A DNA stretch of 64,000 nucleotides from Malus domestica (GCF_042453785.1 NC_091667.1:33410001-33474000); one strand, 5' to 3'. Shown: positions 22,760-35,088, counted from the stretch's first letter. Made by a program: numbers and translations. The notes: a model not told the origin generated them from the letters alone.

Positions 22760-23015
22760 TCAATTACAATATCAAAGGCGGGAGAAAGTAAACTTCAAGA
22801 TCCCAATCACGATGAAAATTCCAATCCCTAGAAAAGAATGGAAAAAAGTGTGATGGTAACGGATTATAATACTTTGGTTTTGGATTATTATCGATAGTGG
22901 ATATAAATATATGCATATTAGATTTCACCATATATGATTTTATAATCTATATATTGCAACTTGGACCAAATCTTAATTTTATAATTCCATATGCCCACCG
23001 GCTTCCAACCCTAAG

Positions 23016-23023
23016 TATAAATA
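23016..23023 (+). promoter_or_regulatory. TATA box of SDH copy 1
   Basis: TATAAATA, 126 bp before the ATG. The same box is found 160 bp before the ATG of copy 2 and 157 bp before that of copy 3. Confidence 0.75.
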
Positions 23024-23148
23024 TTACACCAAGAACCGCTCTGTTCCCATCAGAAAAGAAACCTACTCCGTGTCTACCTTCTTTTATTTTGGGTGCAAAC
23101 CTACTCTCTGTATCTCAAACACGGAAAAAAAAAAAAGCAAGCAAAAAA

Positions 23149-24831
23149 ATGGGTAAGGGAGGCAAAGCTGCTGAGCCAGAAAACATGGGTGCTTGGCTTC
23201 TTGGTGTTAACAACATCAAGATCCAACCTTTCAAGCTTCCCAGTGTGGGTATGCACCAACCCTAAATCTTTTTATTTCGTTGCAGTTTCCTTTCGGTTTT
23301 TAGTTTTCAGACGAGATATTTATGATCATATTGGCTTACATCTTGCTCCATTTTCTTGGATTTCTTAACTTTAGGGCCCAATGATGTTCGCGTTCGGGTC
23401 AAGGCTGTCGGCATTTGTGGAAGTGATGTTCACTACTTCAAGGTTCATCTCCCTTCCATGCCCTTTCCCCTGTTTTTAATAATTTTTTTTTTTAATTTTG
23501 AATTTTTGATGATTTTAGATGACATTGTTTATTCCTGAAATAAGAATGAAATCAAAGCAGAAACATTGATAATTTTCTCTGTTATATCCGACAGCTCCGT
23601 ACTAACCACTTAGGTTTTCTCTTCTTTTTTTTTGTTTCGGTTCATTTTTCAGACAATGAAATGTGCAGATTTTGAAGTTAAAGAGCCAATGGTAATTGGC
23701 CATGAGTGTGCTGGGATCGTTGAGGAAATCGGGGGCGAGGTGAAGCATCTTGCTCTCGGAGATCGTGTGGCGGTAGAGCCCGGGATCAGCTGCGCACGGT
23801 GCCAGCAGTGCAAAGGTGGAAGGTACAATCTCTGCCCGGACATGAAGTTTTTTGCCACCCCACCGGTTCATGGTTCCTTGGCAAATCAGGTAAAAATATT
23901 CACAATCATAGAATTTTATAGGCTTTGCGCCAGATCGATATTGCAGCATCGCAGACCTTAGGCTTGTCTGATAACCATTTCGATTAACAGATTGTACATC
24001 CTGCGGATCTGTGCTTTAAACTCCCGGAGAATGTGAGTTTGGAGGAAGGGGCAATGTGTGAGCCCTTGAGTGTAGGGGTTCATGCTTGCCGGAGAGCCAA
24101 TGTCGGTCCGGAATCAACTGTTCTGATCATCGGAGCCGGCCCCATTGGTCTGGTTTCTGTTCTGGCTGCCCGTGCTTTCGGGTCACCAAGAATCGTCATT
24201 GTGGATATGGATGACCAGCGTCTAGCGATGGCGAAGTCTCTTGGTGCTAATGACACCGTCAAAGTTTCGACAAAAATGGAAGATTTGGATGATGAAATTG
24301 CCCAGATTAAGATAGCCATGAAGTCCGACGTGGATGTGAGCTTCGATTGTGTCGGTTTTAACAAAACCATGTCAACCGCTCTTGGTGCCACCCGTCCCGG
24401 CGGCAAAGTTTGCCTCGTCGGAATGGGACACGGCACGATGACAGTCCCACTTACTCCAGCTGCTGCCAGGTATAAAGCGACTCCATTTCGTGTCCTTTTT
24501 CTACCTTTTCTCGATAAGAATGTCCTACATCAATTATTTTTTTAGGCATTGTGGATCAATAGTGTAATTGCAAATAACTTTTGTTTCAGAGTTTTGTTTG
24601 CTTTATCTGATAATTAGGGTTTTGTCTTTTGAACACAGGGAGGTTGATGTTGTAGGAATTTTCCGGTATAAAAACACATGGCCGCTTTGCCTCGAGTTTT
24701 TGAGAAGTGGGAGGATCGACGTGAAGCCGCTCATCACGCACCGGTTCGGGTTTAACCAAAAGGAGGTGGAAGAAGCATTTGAAACCAGTGCCCGTGGGGG
24801 AAATGCCATTAAAGTCATGTTTATTTTGTGA
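23149..24831 (+). CDS. SDH: NAD-dependent sorbitol dehydrogenase, copy 1 (five exons)
   Basis: Oxidises D-sorbitol to D-fructose with NAD+ in the cytosol. In Rosaceae this feeds imported sorbitol into sink metabolism. Exons at 23149-23248, 23375-23442, 23653-23889, 23991-24469 and 24639-24831 join in frame with GT/AG borders to 358 aa. Catalytic zinc residues of the MDR family are in place: Cys48 (GICGSD), His73-Glu74 (GHECAG) and Glu159 (CEPLS). The structural zinc Cys set is [15 protein letters not shown] (103-117). The Rossmann motif GAGPIG is at 183-188, with the NAD-selecting Asp in IVDMDD. The N-terminus is 10 residues shorter than in copies 2 and 3. The gene looks fully functional. A TATA box lies 126 bp upstream, and three MITEs lie in the upstream kilobase and a half. 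Confidence 0.94.
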
Positions 24832-26554
24832 AAGATGAGTTACGAGTTTGTGAATTTCGGATCCCATTAGAGGACAGTTGTGATGGCTTTGAAAATTGGA
24901 AATTCATCAATTTATCATGAAAAATGGAGATCAAAACTTGTTGATGTACAGAGACCATATACCTTCATTAAACCTTGGTTCCGATTTTTATTAATTTTTT
25001 TTCTCGTTTTTACTTTTTAATGGAGCCCCTCAATATCTATGAACCATACATGTAAGATGATGCCAAAAGGTTCTTTAATACGAGGCATTTTTGTTTACAC
25101 AAGTGGTTTTTATTTAACACAGGTTGTGGGCCTTCTCCCATTTCTTTGAAACCCTAGATGTGCACAAACAGACTCACATACATTTGGCCACATTGTTGTT
25201 AACATATAAAGATAAATTAATGAGAAAATAGAGGAATTCAAAACTCAATATTTGGAAGAAAAGTACCATCAGGCTAAGAGTTTGTTGGTGCCTCGCATTT
25301 TAGTTGGTGATTAACCTCACTCATGAGTGGAGGATTATGAGAGGAACCAAGGTGACTAATGCACGTGTTAGGTCAACTTAAATGCAATCTAGATTAACAA
25401 TCAAATACACTCGGCCATATTGATTTTAATTAATAACGATAAATAAACTTGTCCATTTAAAATTGTAGTCTTTTATCAACAAAAATCTGAGATTCAAGAT
25501 TTGGACCTCTTCTAATATTGCGAGCAAGAGTACCATTAAACTAGGAGTTAGGTAGTGCCTCGTGTTTTAGGTGGTGATAAACCTCGCTCTTGGGTCAAAT
25601 GGGTTCATAGAAACATGCATTGTGAGGAGGATTATGAGAGGCACCAATATGGCTACCTATGCATAAGTTAGGTTAAGAAAAACGCAATCTATGATGCAGG
25701 ACAAAAAAAAATTTGAAAGCGACCCGTAAATAATATCTCCCAACTAGCTAGGATGTGTTGCACACATGTTCCAAATTAACTTCCAACTTTCAACTTCCAA
25801 GCAAGGAAACCAACAAACTGTAAATATATTATAATGCGGGTCTTACCTCAATTGTAGTAGATCATAAAAATGACTCACCAACCTCTTCCAAAACATGGCG
25901 TGGACATGACATCAACAATTTTGTAAGTCTTTCCCAACCTTTAGGAAGGGACCCAATTTTTTTAGCAAATGTGGTCACATGTCTTTTCAAGGATTTGCAA
26001 GTGTTTCTATTTTTTATTTTTTGGTTAGTAAAAATATACTTTAGTCTCTTCTGTTGGTAGAGCAACGCAACGCAAATTCGGGAAAATTGAAGCAATTCAT
26101 CATCACAGCTCAGTTTCTTAATTCAAAAACATCCATTCACTTGTAATTGTGTTTGAGGAGGTCACTGAAAGGGACTCCAAGCATTTATCAGTCATCCCAA
26201 CTATCCAAATTATTAAGCTGAGAATTGAAGAGATGTCCAGTGCAACCCCTCAACCCTCCACAATGGCTACTACGCAACGCGATTGACACACACACAACAT
26301 GTCAAAGTGAAAACAACATGGTACGTAGTCACTAACATCATTGACACAAGATGCGGTGAATAAAACATTTAGCCACCGTCTCCTAATCAGATATAGAAAA
26401 GGCCTTCACAATGGGACAAGCTTCAAAATCTCCGGGTGTTGAAGAGAACACTAGTTCTCATGAGTTCATGATGCTTCTCTTCAATGTTGTGCAAACTCAA
26501 GATTTATTTATACTACATATGCCGGTGCATTGAAAGAGCAACTAGCCTTATAAA
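24832..26554. other. SDH1 3' flank and intergenic DNA
   Basis: The probable 3' UTR occupies the first 200 bp or so. Two diverged copies of a repeat of about 200 bp (around 25260-25400 and 25500-25690) share GTACCAT...GTGCCTCG and GAGGATTATGAGAGG. No coding frame is supported. Confidence 0.5.
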
Positions 26555-27035
26555 TGTTGGATTTTTGGATCGGCGGGCTCATGGAGTCTCACTCTAACAA
26601 CACCGATAATATCCTCAACTTTACCACCTGCCCAATCCATTAGGTGTGAAGTTTTATCACAAAACGCCTCGATATTAGTTAGAGTGGGGTAATCATAATT
26701 AAACCTCATTATTTTCTTTTCACCCACCGATGTGAGATTCCAACACTCCCCCTCACGTGTAACCCCATTTAGTGGTTCACATGTAAAGATCCACACATCA
26801 GCAATTGAAACTCAGATGTCGGCTCTATGTTAAGAGTCCAGACTTGTTTTAGAACTTAGAGATTGACTCTATGTTAAGAGTCTTGGCTTGTTTCCTTCTT
26901 GGTTACAAGCTCATTGGCTTGCACGGGCCCGAACCTTGGCTCTGATACCATGTTGGATTTTTGGATCACCATGGAGCCCCACATCGGTGGGTGCAAAAGA
27001 AAATAATGGGTTGAAATATGATTGCCCCACCCTAA
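26555..27035 (-). mobile_element. TRIM-type retroelement, minus orientation, followed by plus-orientation LTR start
   Basis: On the minus strand, an LTR (26555-26745) begins TGTTGGAATCTCACATCGG and ends CCAAAAATCCAACA, preceded by the purine tract GAGGGGGAG. The internal part is only about 200 bp. The primer-binding site TGGTATCAGAGCC is at 26938-26950, complementary to initiator tRNA-Met. The second LTR (from 26951) follows the minus orientation for about 35 bp, then switches to the plus-orientation LTR start (CACATCGGTGGGTG), which continues at 31606 after the large insertion. Tiny size and lack of coding fit a TRIM element. Confidence 0.7.
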
Positions 27036-29078
27036 TGATAGGATTAAAAGCACACCACAAAGTAGCACACAAATGTCCTATTAATTTTCCTTATTAAAGC
27101 TAAGATTTGTCAATTGTAGCATATGCAAATAAGGGTCTTTCCCGCAGAAGATTGTTTTATCTAACTACTTAGACCTAGTTTGGGAGTGAGGTGCTTAAAA
27201 AAAAATCACCCATGAAAAAAAGCTGTGAGGGTTTTAGGTGTTTGGTAAATTGAAAAAAAATGGCTTATTTTGGAAGCTGCTGTGAGAATAAGCTGAAATC
27301 AAAGGAAAAAGCTGAAGCTGCTATTTGCAGCTTTGGAAAACTGGTTTTTTTTCAAAGCACACGGAGCTACAGAGCTTCTTTAATGAAAAGACCTACTATT
27401 AGACTGCTTTTTTTTTTCCAAGAGCACTTTTACAAAAAAGTTTACCAAACACTCTGCTGATTTATTTCACAGCCGCTTATTCTCACAGCACAGCCGCTTA
27501 TTCTCACAGTAGCTTTTTTTCAAAGCACATCAATACCAAACCAGCCCTTAAAACGTCACAAAAACTGGGCTGCTGTCCATACTGACCAGCCACCGAAAAA
27601 TAATTTTTAGACTGACTTATGCTTATCTAAAGTTTACGAAATTTTATATGACAACACTAGACACACAGAGCTACACTCACACAAATTATTGGGATTTTTG
27701 GAGTTCATTTGCTATTTCAATTAAATCGAACAAAAACAGGATAGAAACAGATATTAAGTAGTTCACAAATTAAGAAAAACGAGTTAGGGGTATTGCTATC
27801 CACCACCAAATAATCATGCAAACATGTTATGTTTCATTCAAATTTCTTTTATTTCCAGATGAAGATGCTCAAGTTGGCTCAATGTTAGAACTCAACCTAT
27901 TACTCTTTCTTACGTAGTATGTTAAGAGAATGGCGTTTTCAACTTAACTTAGTCCCTAGCATGCAATCTAGAATGGCGTGTTCATAGATTTAACAAGTAG
28001 AAATCATTAAGAAAGAAAAGAGTTTGAGTCATCACAAGGCATCGTAAGTACTGGCGTTGTCTTACTTATCTTAGAAATTGGTTCACATGTTAATCGCAAT
28101 TAACAAATACTACTCTAGAATATATGTAGGTCCTCATTCGAGAAGGGCAGGCACACACATATTCATAGCATTAGAATCCTAGATATGCTTACTACGTATG
28201 CATCCATAGAAAACAAATAAAGAATTCATCAATGAGACAAGTAGTGAACCAATTTTCATCCATTCATAAAAGTAATTCAACGAAATATCATAACAAAATT
28301 GCAATCATATTCGGGGCTTCAAAACAGCCCCTAACTACTAAAAATTTAGTTACACACAATCCTTAAGTTAAAACAAAAGATAGACATGAGTTTGAGAAGA
28401 TAGAACCGAAAGAAATCGACCGAGGCCTCCTTCCCACTTCCTTCCTTCCCCAATGCTGCTTTTAAACCCATTCTTGCTGCATCATTTTCTTCTCCTTAAC
28501 TTACCCACTAATAGCCATTTAGTGATGACAATAAGTGAGGGGAAATGTGGTAAAACAATTGTAACACTTTAGGTAGCCTTTATGCCAATTACTCCCTCTT
28601 AATCCTCATTTTTAATTCCATTTCATCTGATATTTGAATAGGTGTCAGCTGACTTGTTCTTGGCTGCATCAGTTTTGGCTGCTAGTTTTATTGGATTTAT
28701 TGCCTTCAATGCAGTTACAAACTGCTCAGCGTCTTGGAAACCTTTCAGTGTTAAAACGGCCATAACTTCTTCTAGAAAAATGATATTAACAATCCACAAA
28801 ATGCTCCAGAAAATAGACATCCGTAGCTTTCCAAGAGTATAAGGCTCATTCTCTAATTCATTCTGAGCTATTCGCAACTTGCTTCCAAAGTCAGCTGATC
28901 TGCACAGGCAGTTTTGACGAATTTGTTACTAAAAATCCTACCTGTGCTATTTTTCTTTTATTTGCTTGACAAATCCCACAAAACACAAAAACAAGGTAAA
29001 TAGCTCAAAAATATAAGAAACTAACTAAGAAAAGAGAAGTGAATTTGATGTAAAATATATATAAATATGAGCTTATCA
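27036..29078 (-). repeat. 3' LTR of the LARD-like element
   Basis: About 2.04 kb including the 376-bp MITE, so about 1.66 kb originally. The outer 135 bp plus about 35 bp beyond the MITE match the truncated 5' LTR at 31442-31605. Open frames inside it are short and have no recognisable domains. Confidence 0.75.
27172..27547. mobile_element. MITE in the LTR, PIF/Harbinger-like, TTA target duplication
   Basis: Ends GACCTAGTTTGGGAGTGAGG and its imperfect inverse AATACCAAACCAGCCC (9 of the first 12 bases match), flanked by TTA on both sides. The paired LTR at 31573-31583 reads CTACTTAAAACG without interruption, which is the empty site. A 3-bp TTA duplication fits PIF/Harbinger elements. Confidence 0.85.
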
Positions 29079-30315
29079 AATACCCCCACGCTTAGCTTTT
29101 GCTAGTCCTCGAGCAAAACAAAGAAAACATGAAAAACATAGCAACAAGAAAAACATTAGCTTCCCCCTTTGTGACCCTCATAGAATTTCATTCAAGAAAA
29201 CAAATCATCAAGAACCTTAGCTAGCACCAAACAAACTAATCCAAATTCATCTTCCTTATTCAAATGTTAGCAGTAACATTTTAATCATCCATGAAGTGTA
29301 GTGTGTGTAATAGTCATGCTAATGCAATTTCAAGTTTTCTTGAAAACACCACACGCAAACTAGTGACCTTCTCACAGGACATACACTCAATCACACATAT
29401 GTTTAGTTTAACGTGTTTCGCTCAAAGAATCAAATGTGAAAGATCTACCATAAGCTTGCATAAAGATCTCATCTCCACAATCATAATTGCAAAACTTAAA
29501 TCAAGAGGACTTTTATTGGATGTAATGAGGCTTAGGGAGAGGGCTATAGAAATAAAAGGCTTAATATATACGGCTCAAATTGGCAATCTAATGATATCAT
29601 TTTTCTTTAGGAAACATGCTTATTTGGGCCATGGTGGTATACCTAATGCCTCTATCCTTTTCAAGTTCATGCAATCAAATGACAAACATTTTGAAAAATC
29701 GTTACGCAAGTTCTAGAGATGTAAGTCACATAAGTTCATCACACATGGAAGAATATGAGTGTATGAAAAATGCACACACTTTCAATAGGCTCAAAAACTC
29801 ACATAGGTTGTATATGGTCACTATATTCACATGCGAAGCTTTAAGTCATGCTTTAATTTCACATCAACATGGCTATGTGCATTTGGTTTTTCAAAGATGA
29901 TTAAACATGTACAAGGCTAACAAGAGAATAAGGAATTTCACACAACACATGCTTACTAAGTTCTTGATCATCGTGGTTCAAATTCAATCCAATTATATCA
30001 TTGAGTCGGGAAACTAACAAAAATCTACTTCAAAACGATAAAGAAAATAAGACAATATTTTTTGGATTTTCACATTTTCTGAATTTTTTTTTTTTGGTTT
30101 TTTTAAAGTAAACAAAACTCATTAAGAAAACAAAAAGAAACAACACGGAAACAAATCAAACCAGTTCTTAGTCGAAGGTACGAAAATTTTCAATTTGGTC
30201 ATTTTTTCAATCCTTACCCCCAAACCTAAACTGGACATTGTCCCCAATGTCAAAAAACACATTAATGCATAAAATAAAAATAAAATAAAATAAAAAGAAG
30301 GAAAAATTAGTATCC

Positions 30316-30833
30316 GGTCCCTAGTTTTTACTGTTCATTGACTAAGATTTTATTAGTTCTCAAATTTTGATTCAAGTCCCTAGCATTAATGTGATAATGA
30401 ATTTACTTGTTTATTATATAATTTTTTAATATAAAAATTAGTAATTAATTTAGGGTTTAATACTCACACCTCTATTAAACTTCTAATTAATTTTCAATTC
30501 AAACATTTCCAAAATAATAAAAAATTAAATTAAATTAAGTTTGTACCTATTAGTTTTTTTTATATATATAAAAAGATTCTCAATTTTTTAATCTTAAATG
30601 TACCCATTCATATAATTTTTCAATTTTTTTAATCTTAAATGTACCCATTCTCAAATATATCAATTTGTTATATGTAAAATGTACCCTTTTTTTAATATAA
30701 AATCCATTCAAATTTTTTAATTCATGTTTAAACTTATATGGGTACATTCTTTTTCGTTGATTTGAGAATGTATCCATGTTTTGGTACAATAACTTTTTTT
30801 GTTAATTTTGGTTAATGTACCCATACATGTATG

Positions 30834-30865
<32 letters not shown>

Positions 30866-31080
30866 ATAATAGAGAGTATAATTTATATTTTATTATTTTT
30901 AATCCCATAAATTATGGGTTTTATTTAAAATCTCATTAATATAAACAATTACAAATTTCAATTTTTAATTTTTAATTAAAAAAATATAGTAACTTACATT
31001 ATTACATTAATGTCAGGGACCTCAATCAAAAACTAAAAACTAACAAGGTTTCAATCAAAGAATATTGATAGCTAGGGACC
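30316..31080. mobile_element. Foldback element with inverted ends of about 80 bp
   Basis: The left end GGTCCCTAGTTTTTACTG... runs to GTCCCTAGCATTAATG. The right end starts CATTAATGTCAGGGAC and finishes GCTAGGGACC. The middle is AT-rich, holds an (AC)n run (30843-30863) and several AATGTACCCAT words in both orientations. A target duplication is not clear. Confidence 0.6.
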
Positions 31081-31261
31081 ACATCCAAAGTGTCCCTAAA
31101 AAGAAACAAAATAAAACATTTGGACTGAAAACTTCCCCAATTTGTATTTAAATCAAGCGATGACCCCCAAACTCCAATTTTACAATCAACTTCAAGGGTG
31201 GACATGATCAAACTTTCCGAGAGTAATCATCCAAGGGGGGCTGGTTCTTGGACATTCGAGT

Positions 31262-31366
31262 ATGCATATACTACGAAGAGTACCTGACATAAAAACAAAA
31301 ACAAAAACACTTTTTTTATGCATATACTACGAAGAGTACCTGACATAAAAACAAAAACAAAAACAC
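31262..31366. repeat. 56-bp tandem duplication
   Basis: The segment ATGCATATACTACGAAGAGT...AAAAACAAAAACACT occurs twice head to tail (31262 and 31318), essentially identical, so it is recent. Confidence 0.8.
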
Positions 31367-31605
31367 TAATTAGACAAGAAAAGAAAACAATAGAGAAATA
31401 TGTAATTAGAAATAACAATCCCCGGCAACGGCGCAAAAATTTGATAGGATTAAAAAGCATATCACAAAGTAGCACACAAATGTCCTATTGATTTTCCTTA
31501 TTAAAGCTAAGATTTGTCAATTGTAGCATATGAAAATAAGAGTCTTTCCCGCAGAAGATTGTTTTATCTAACTACTTAAAACGTCACAAAAACTGGGCTG
31601 CTGTC

Positions 31606-31920
31606 CTAACTAATAGCAAGACCTTTTGTGATAAAACTCCACACCTGACGGATTGGGCAAGTGGTAAAGTTAGAGCAGTATCGGTGTTATTAGAGTGGGG
31701 CCCCATGGGCCCGTCGATCCAAAAATCTAACATGGTATTAGAGCCAAGGTTCGGGTCTGTGCAAGCTAACAAGCTTGTCACCGAGAAGGAAACAAGGTAG
31801 GACTCTTAACATAGAGCCGGTCTCTGAGTTTTATTGAAAACAAGTCTGGACTCCTAACATAGAGCCGACTTCTAAGTTTTAGTTGCCGATGTGTGGATCT
31901 CCACATATGAACCACTAATG
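31606..31920 (+). mobile_element. TRIM LTR end, primer site and internal part, plus orientation
   Basis: 31606-31732 completes the plus-orientation TRIM LTR and ends CCAAAAATCTAACA. TGGTATTAGAGCC (31733) is a primer site with one change from the usual TGGTATCAGAGCC. The internal words ACTCTTAACATAGAGCCG and ATGTGTGGATCTCCACAT match the minus copy at 26780-26890. Confidence 0.7.
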
Positions 31921-32966
31921 ACATGTTTACGTAAGGGTAATCAGATTAAAAAAAGGGAATTAAATTCTGATTACAGAGTACTCCGGTGTTTACTAAATAT
32001 TAGGGAATCAAAAAAGTGGTGGAGCCCACACGAAACAAGGAATCCAATTCCTGAAATTGGAGGAACGGGATCGATGAGGTATTTGAATTCCCGGAGGGTG
32101 AGGGTATTTGAATTCCCTGGACCGACCATTTATCAAATATCACGCGGTCACAAGTGAATGTTTTTTTATATTTTCAAAAGTAAAGTAGTTTCGTTTTGTG
32201 TGAAAAATATAAAAAATGAAAAAATTGTGGCCGCACGATCTTTGATAAATAGTTGTTATTAATTGATCTCAGGGACCCTAATAAGAGGATCCGGAAATGA
32301 TCTAATTCCATACATTAGCATCATAAAACTAGAATATCCCTGGTCATTTTTCTTATTAAATAAATAATTTCATAAAACAAACTTCAACGTTATGTAAAGT
32401 CGTCTACAAGACGAAAACCACTATAGGAGTTCAACAACATCAAAACTAGTGCGAACAACAACCGCATCAACAACTAAACAACACACATAACCAAAACTAG
32501 TCTTAATTATTAACCAATCGCAAGCAAACCAAATCCTTACAAAGCTAAGTGCCGCCAACAAACCAAGAAAAAATAGTTGAACATGGTGCAATTGTGTGTA
32601 TGTGGTTCAATATCCTAGTGAATAGAATTTTTGGTTTCCACTCATACCTCCTGATTTCGAAATTTTCTCCTCCTTTAAATTATTGTAATAGTTTTAAATC
32701 ATCTTCCGTGAATGATAATAAATTAAAAAAGAAATGGTGCAATTGTGGGGAAACTGTCATTAAAAAAGAAATGGTGCAATTTTGGGTTTCCACCCTTACC
32801 TTATCTTATAGACCGTCGTTATGTTTTTCACATTACCAAACGTCAATGAAAGAGCCATTTTAATCGTCAATAAAAGTTCTTCGAAAAGAAAAGGCTAACA
32901 AGAGTAGCATATTACACTTCACAGCTCTCCAGCGAAAAGTTCAAATAACTAACCAATTTAATTTAG
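31921..32966. other. Intergenic, no gene recognised
   Basis: Mixed AT-rich DNA. The open frame at 31891-32157 starts in TRIM sequence and has no domain. Two AAAAAAGAAATGGTGCAATT copies (32726 and 32762) form a small local duplication. Confidence 0.4.
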
Positions 32967-33120
32967 AGAGTTTTAACGAAAAACTCACGGTATTGTTCAC
33001 TTTAACGAAAAATCACATTTTTACACTAAAAAGTCAAACATAGTACTATTCATTTTACCCTTTATTTTGTCCTTATCATTAAAACTCAAAACTTTCAAAT
33101 CTTTTTCATTAGTTTTCTTT
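32967..33120 (+). repeat. Short dispersed repeat R, copy 3
   Basis: Starts AGAGTTTTAACGAAAAACTC and ends CATTAGTTTTC, aligning with copies 1 and 2 over its full length. Confidence 0.75.
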
Positions 33121-33265
33121 TTAATTTATCATCTTCAACAACAGTATATATTTTAACAAGCACTATAACATAATCATTTGACCAAAAAAAAGTCACCATA
33201 TCTACAGTTTCCTACAAGCACTTTTCTTTCTTTTTTCCTTCGAGTTCTCTCTCACCACTCCTATT

Positions 33266-33268
<3 letters not shown>

Positions 33269-33319
<51 letters not shown>
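33269..33319. repeat. (TC)n microsatellite
   Basis: About 25 uninterrupted TC units. Confidence 0.95.
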
Positions 33320-33324
<5 letters not shown>

Positions 33325-33977
33325 TTTTTCCCTTCAAACTCTCCCCTCCGCCATTTGTTGCTTCACCAATTTTAGATCTTACCGACCACTTGGGGCTCCA
33401 TTGTCCCAAATCTCATCGCTTCCATCGTTGTCGATGCAACTACAATAGCAAATCCATCATCCCAGATCTAATGGGCTTTGCCGTCGTCCTCGAATCGACT
33501 AGTCGAAACTCATCCAAATCCACAAAATTCATTGATTCGTGGTTGTCGATGCAACTAACAATAGCGAACCATTGTCCCAGATCTAACGGACAATGTTGCC
33601 GTCCCCAAATTTACTAGTTGCCGTATCCCCAGTCTACGACCCAGACAACGTGTGGAGCAAAAACATTGCATGGTGTGGAGGAAAAACAATGAAATAAGAA
33701 TAGCTAACCTACGAATTTCTTTCTCCTCTTCATTAAAATTTAAATCTAGTGAGGGACTATTCACAACTTCAAAATAACGAGGCATATAACGAGCCTTTTG
33801 AAGCTGAAGCTTTGTGATTTATATGTTAAAATAGCCAAACAGCCTTGTAAACGAGGCTGCTAAAGATCGATGCTCTTATACATTGCATCATTCTAGGTTA
33901 TTGCTTTGACTTTTGACTTAACTCATAAGCACTTATTTCTAGACAAATCACTTTGGCTACATCATTTAGAAACTTTA

Positions 33978-33981
<4 letters not shown>

Positions 33982-34028
<47 letters not shown>
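33982..34028. repeat. (AT)n microsatellite
   Basis: About 23 uninterrupted AT units. Confidence 0.95.
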
Positions 34029-34030
<2 letters not shown>

Positions 34031-34549
34031 TGAGTACCCTAAAATAGTGAAACATTCAAAATACCATAAATTACCCTTTAAGAATTTCATAAATTACAAT
34101 CGAACCAAAAGAAGCTAAAGTATTTAACCATATTTTTATTTTGAATGAATTTAATATTTAAAATTATAGAAGAAAAAAAATAATAAAAACAAAACCTCCC
34201 ACGTTAGTGGGTGGTTTCACGTCTTTAATTCATTTTTTTTATAATAATTTTTTAAAAATATTTAAATTAATTATTTAAATATAAAAATATAAAAAGATCA
34301 ATTGCCATATGCGTATGCGTGTGGCAAGAGGCTAGTACTATTTAAATATAAGGGAAAATAGGATAAGAGGCCAACGGAAGATGGTGAGCACAGGCCTTCG
34401 GCAAACCTAACCCACATAACATATGTAATTAAGTGATAAGATGGCCGAATCATGTTCACTAATGGAAGATGGGGAGGTCATTTCATACGTTCTCAGCGAA
34501 GTGAATTGTTCTATGATTGCTTCCTCTTAGGTGCATTTCGCAGTTTGGC

Positions 34550-34937
34550 ATTTAGACGATTGAACCACTTTCACCATAAAAACCCTCATCTCCTTTGAGT
34601 ACTTGTGTTCCTACAGCTTGATACCAATTTGACGCACCCATATTCTCCCAAATATAGTTGAGGCGACCGAATCTAGTGCAAGAGATCTTAAACGTTGCGG
34701 TGAACTACGCAACCATGTCTTCAGGTTCAATAACTCTTGGCCAAAAGGTGTTACTTCCTCGGCCGTAGTTGCCCAAGTGATGAAGTCAGCAACACATATG
34801 ACATGACCATCACATCTTTTCTACTCTCCTTATAGAGTTCGATTACAAGTTGGTACGCTTACATTCACAAGAAAGATGTTTACTCATAGTTACTCGGCAT
34901 GCGCGCCACTTAGGCACTGTAATTTTCAAAGTCAACA
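34550..34937 (+). repeat. LTR remnant related to the Tat element
   Basis: The end (about 34882-34937: ACTCGGCATGCGCGCCACTTAGG...TTTCAAAGTCAACA) aligns with the 3' end of the Tat LTR at 50426-50470 (ACTCGGCCTGCGCGCCACGTAGG...TTCTAGGGTCAACA). Earlier parts share TTCGGCCG/CCTCGGCC-type words. No internal region follows, so it is a solo or truncated LTR. Confidence 0.6.
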
Positions 34938-35088
34938 AAAGGTTAACACATATAATTAAATTCATTGGCAAATGTGACATATTCTTATTGGGTGATGGAT
35001 CTCACATATGTTTTGGAGGCGACTTTCAGGGAGAAGAGAGAGTCTATAAATCAAAATGAAATTGATTTTGAGTTTCAAAGAGTAAAAA

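Larger units (their letters stand above)
29079..31441 (-). other. Internal region of the LARD-like element, non-coding
   Basis: Begins (minus) after the primer-binding site and ends at the purine tract. It contains the word ACATTGTCCCCAATGTC (30235-30251), a perfect small palindrome also common near gag starts of large plant elements. It also holds a foldback element (30316-31080) and a 56-bp tandem duplication (31262-31366). No protein domain is recognisable. Confidence 0.6.
27036..31605 (-). mobile_element. Large non-coding LTR retrotransposon (LARD-like), 5' LTR truncated
   Basis: Read on the minus strand: a truncated 5' LTR (31605-31442), a primer-binding region with GCCGTTGCCGGGGATTG (about 31419-31436), a non-coding internal region, a purine tract (GTGGGGGTATT, 29079 onward) and a full 3' LTR (29078-27036). 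The LTR ends are TGATAAGC... and ...CCTATCA. No gag or pol was found, hence LARD-like. It lies in a TRIM LTR whose halves rejoin as CCCTAA/CTAATAG, with CCTAA at both junctions. Confidence 0.78.
33121..34549. other. Intergenic with two long microsatellites, no gene
   Basis: Holds (TC)n at 33269-33319 and (AT)n at 33982-34028. The DNA after the TC run (33330-33620) is C-rich and repeats the words CATTGTCCCAGATCTAA and TCGATGCAACTA, but shows no credible gene. Confidence 0.5.

Noticed and set aside
28623..29900. Open frames of 80-140 codons in the LARD-like element
   Set aside because: No gag, pol or other recognisable motifs, and the sequence is explained as LTR/internal non-coding DNA.
33178..33409. 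Open frames across the TC microsatellite
   Set aside because: Ser/Leu or Arg/Glu homopolymer-like products arising from the repeat; no start context or domain.
33906..34118. 70-codon frame with IYIYIY
   Set aside because: Translation of an AT microsatellite.
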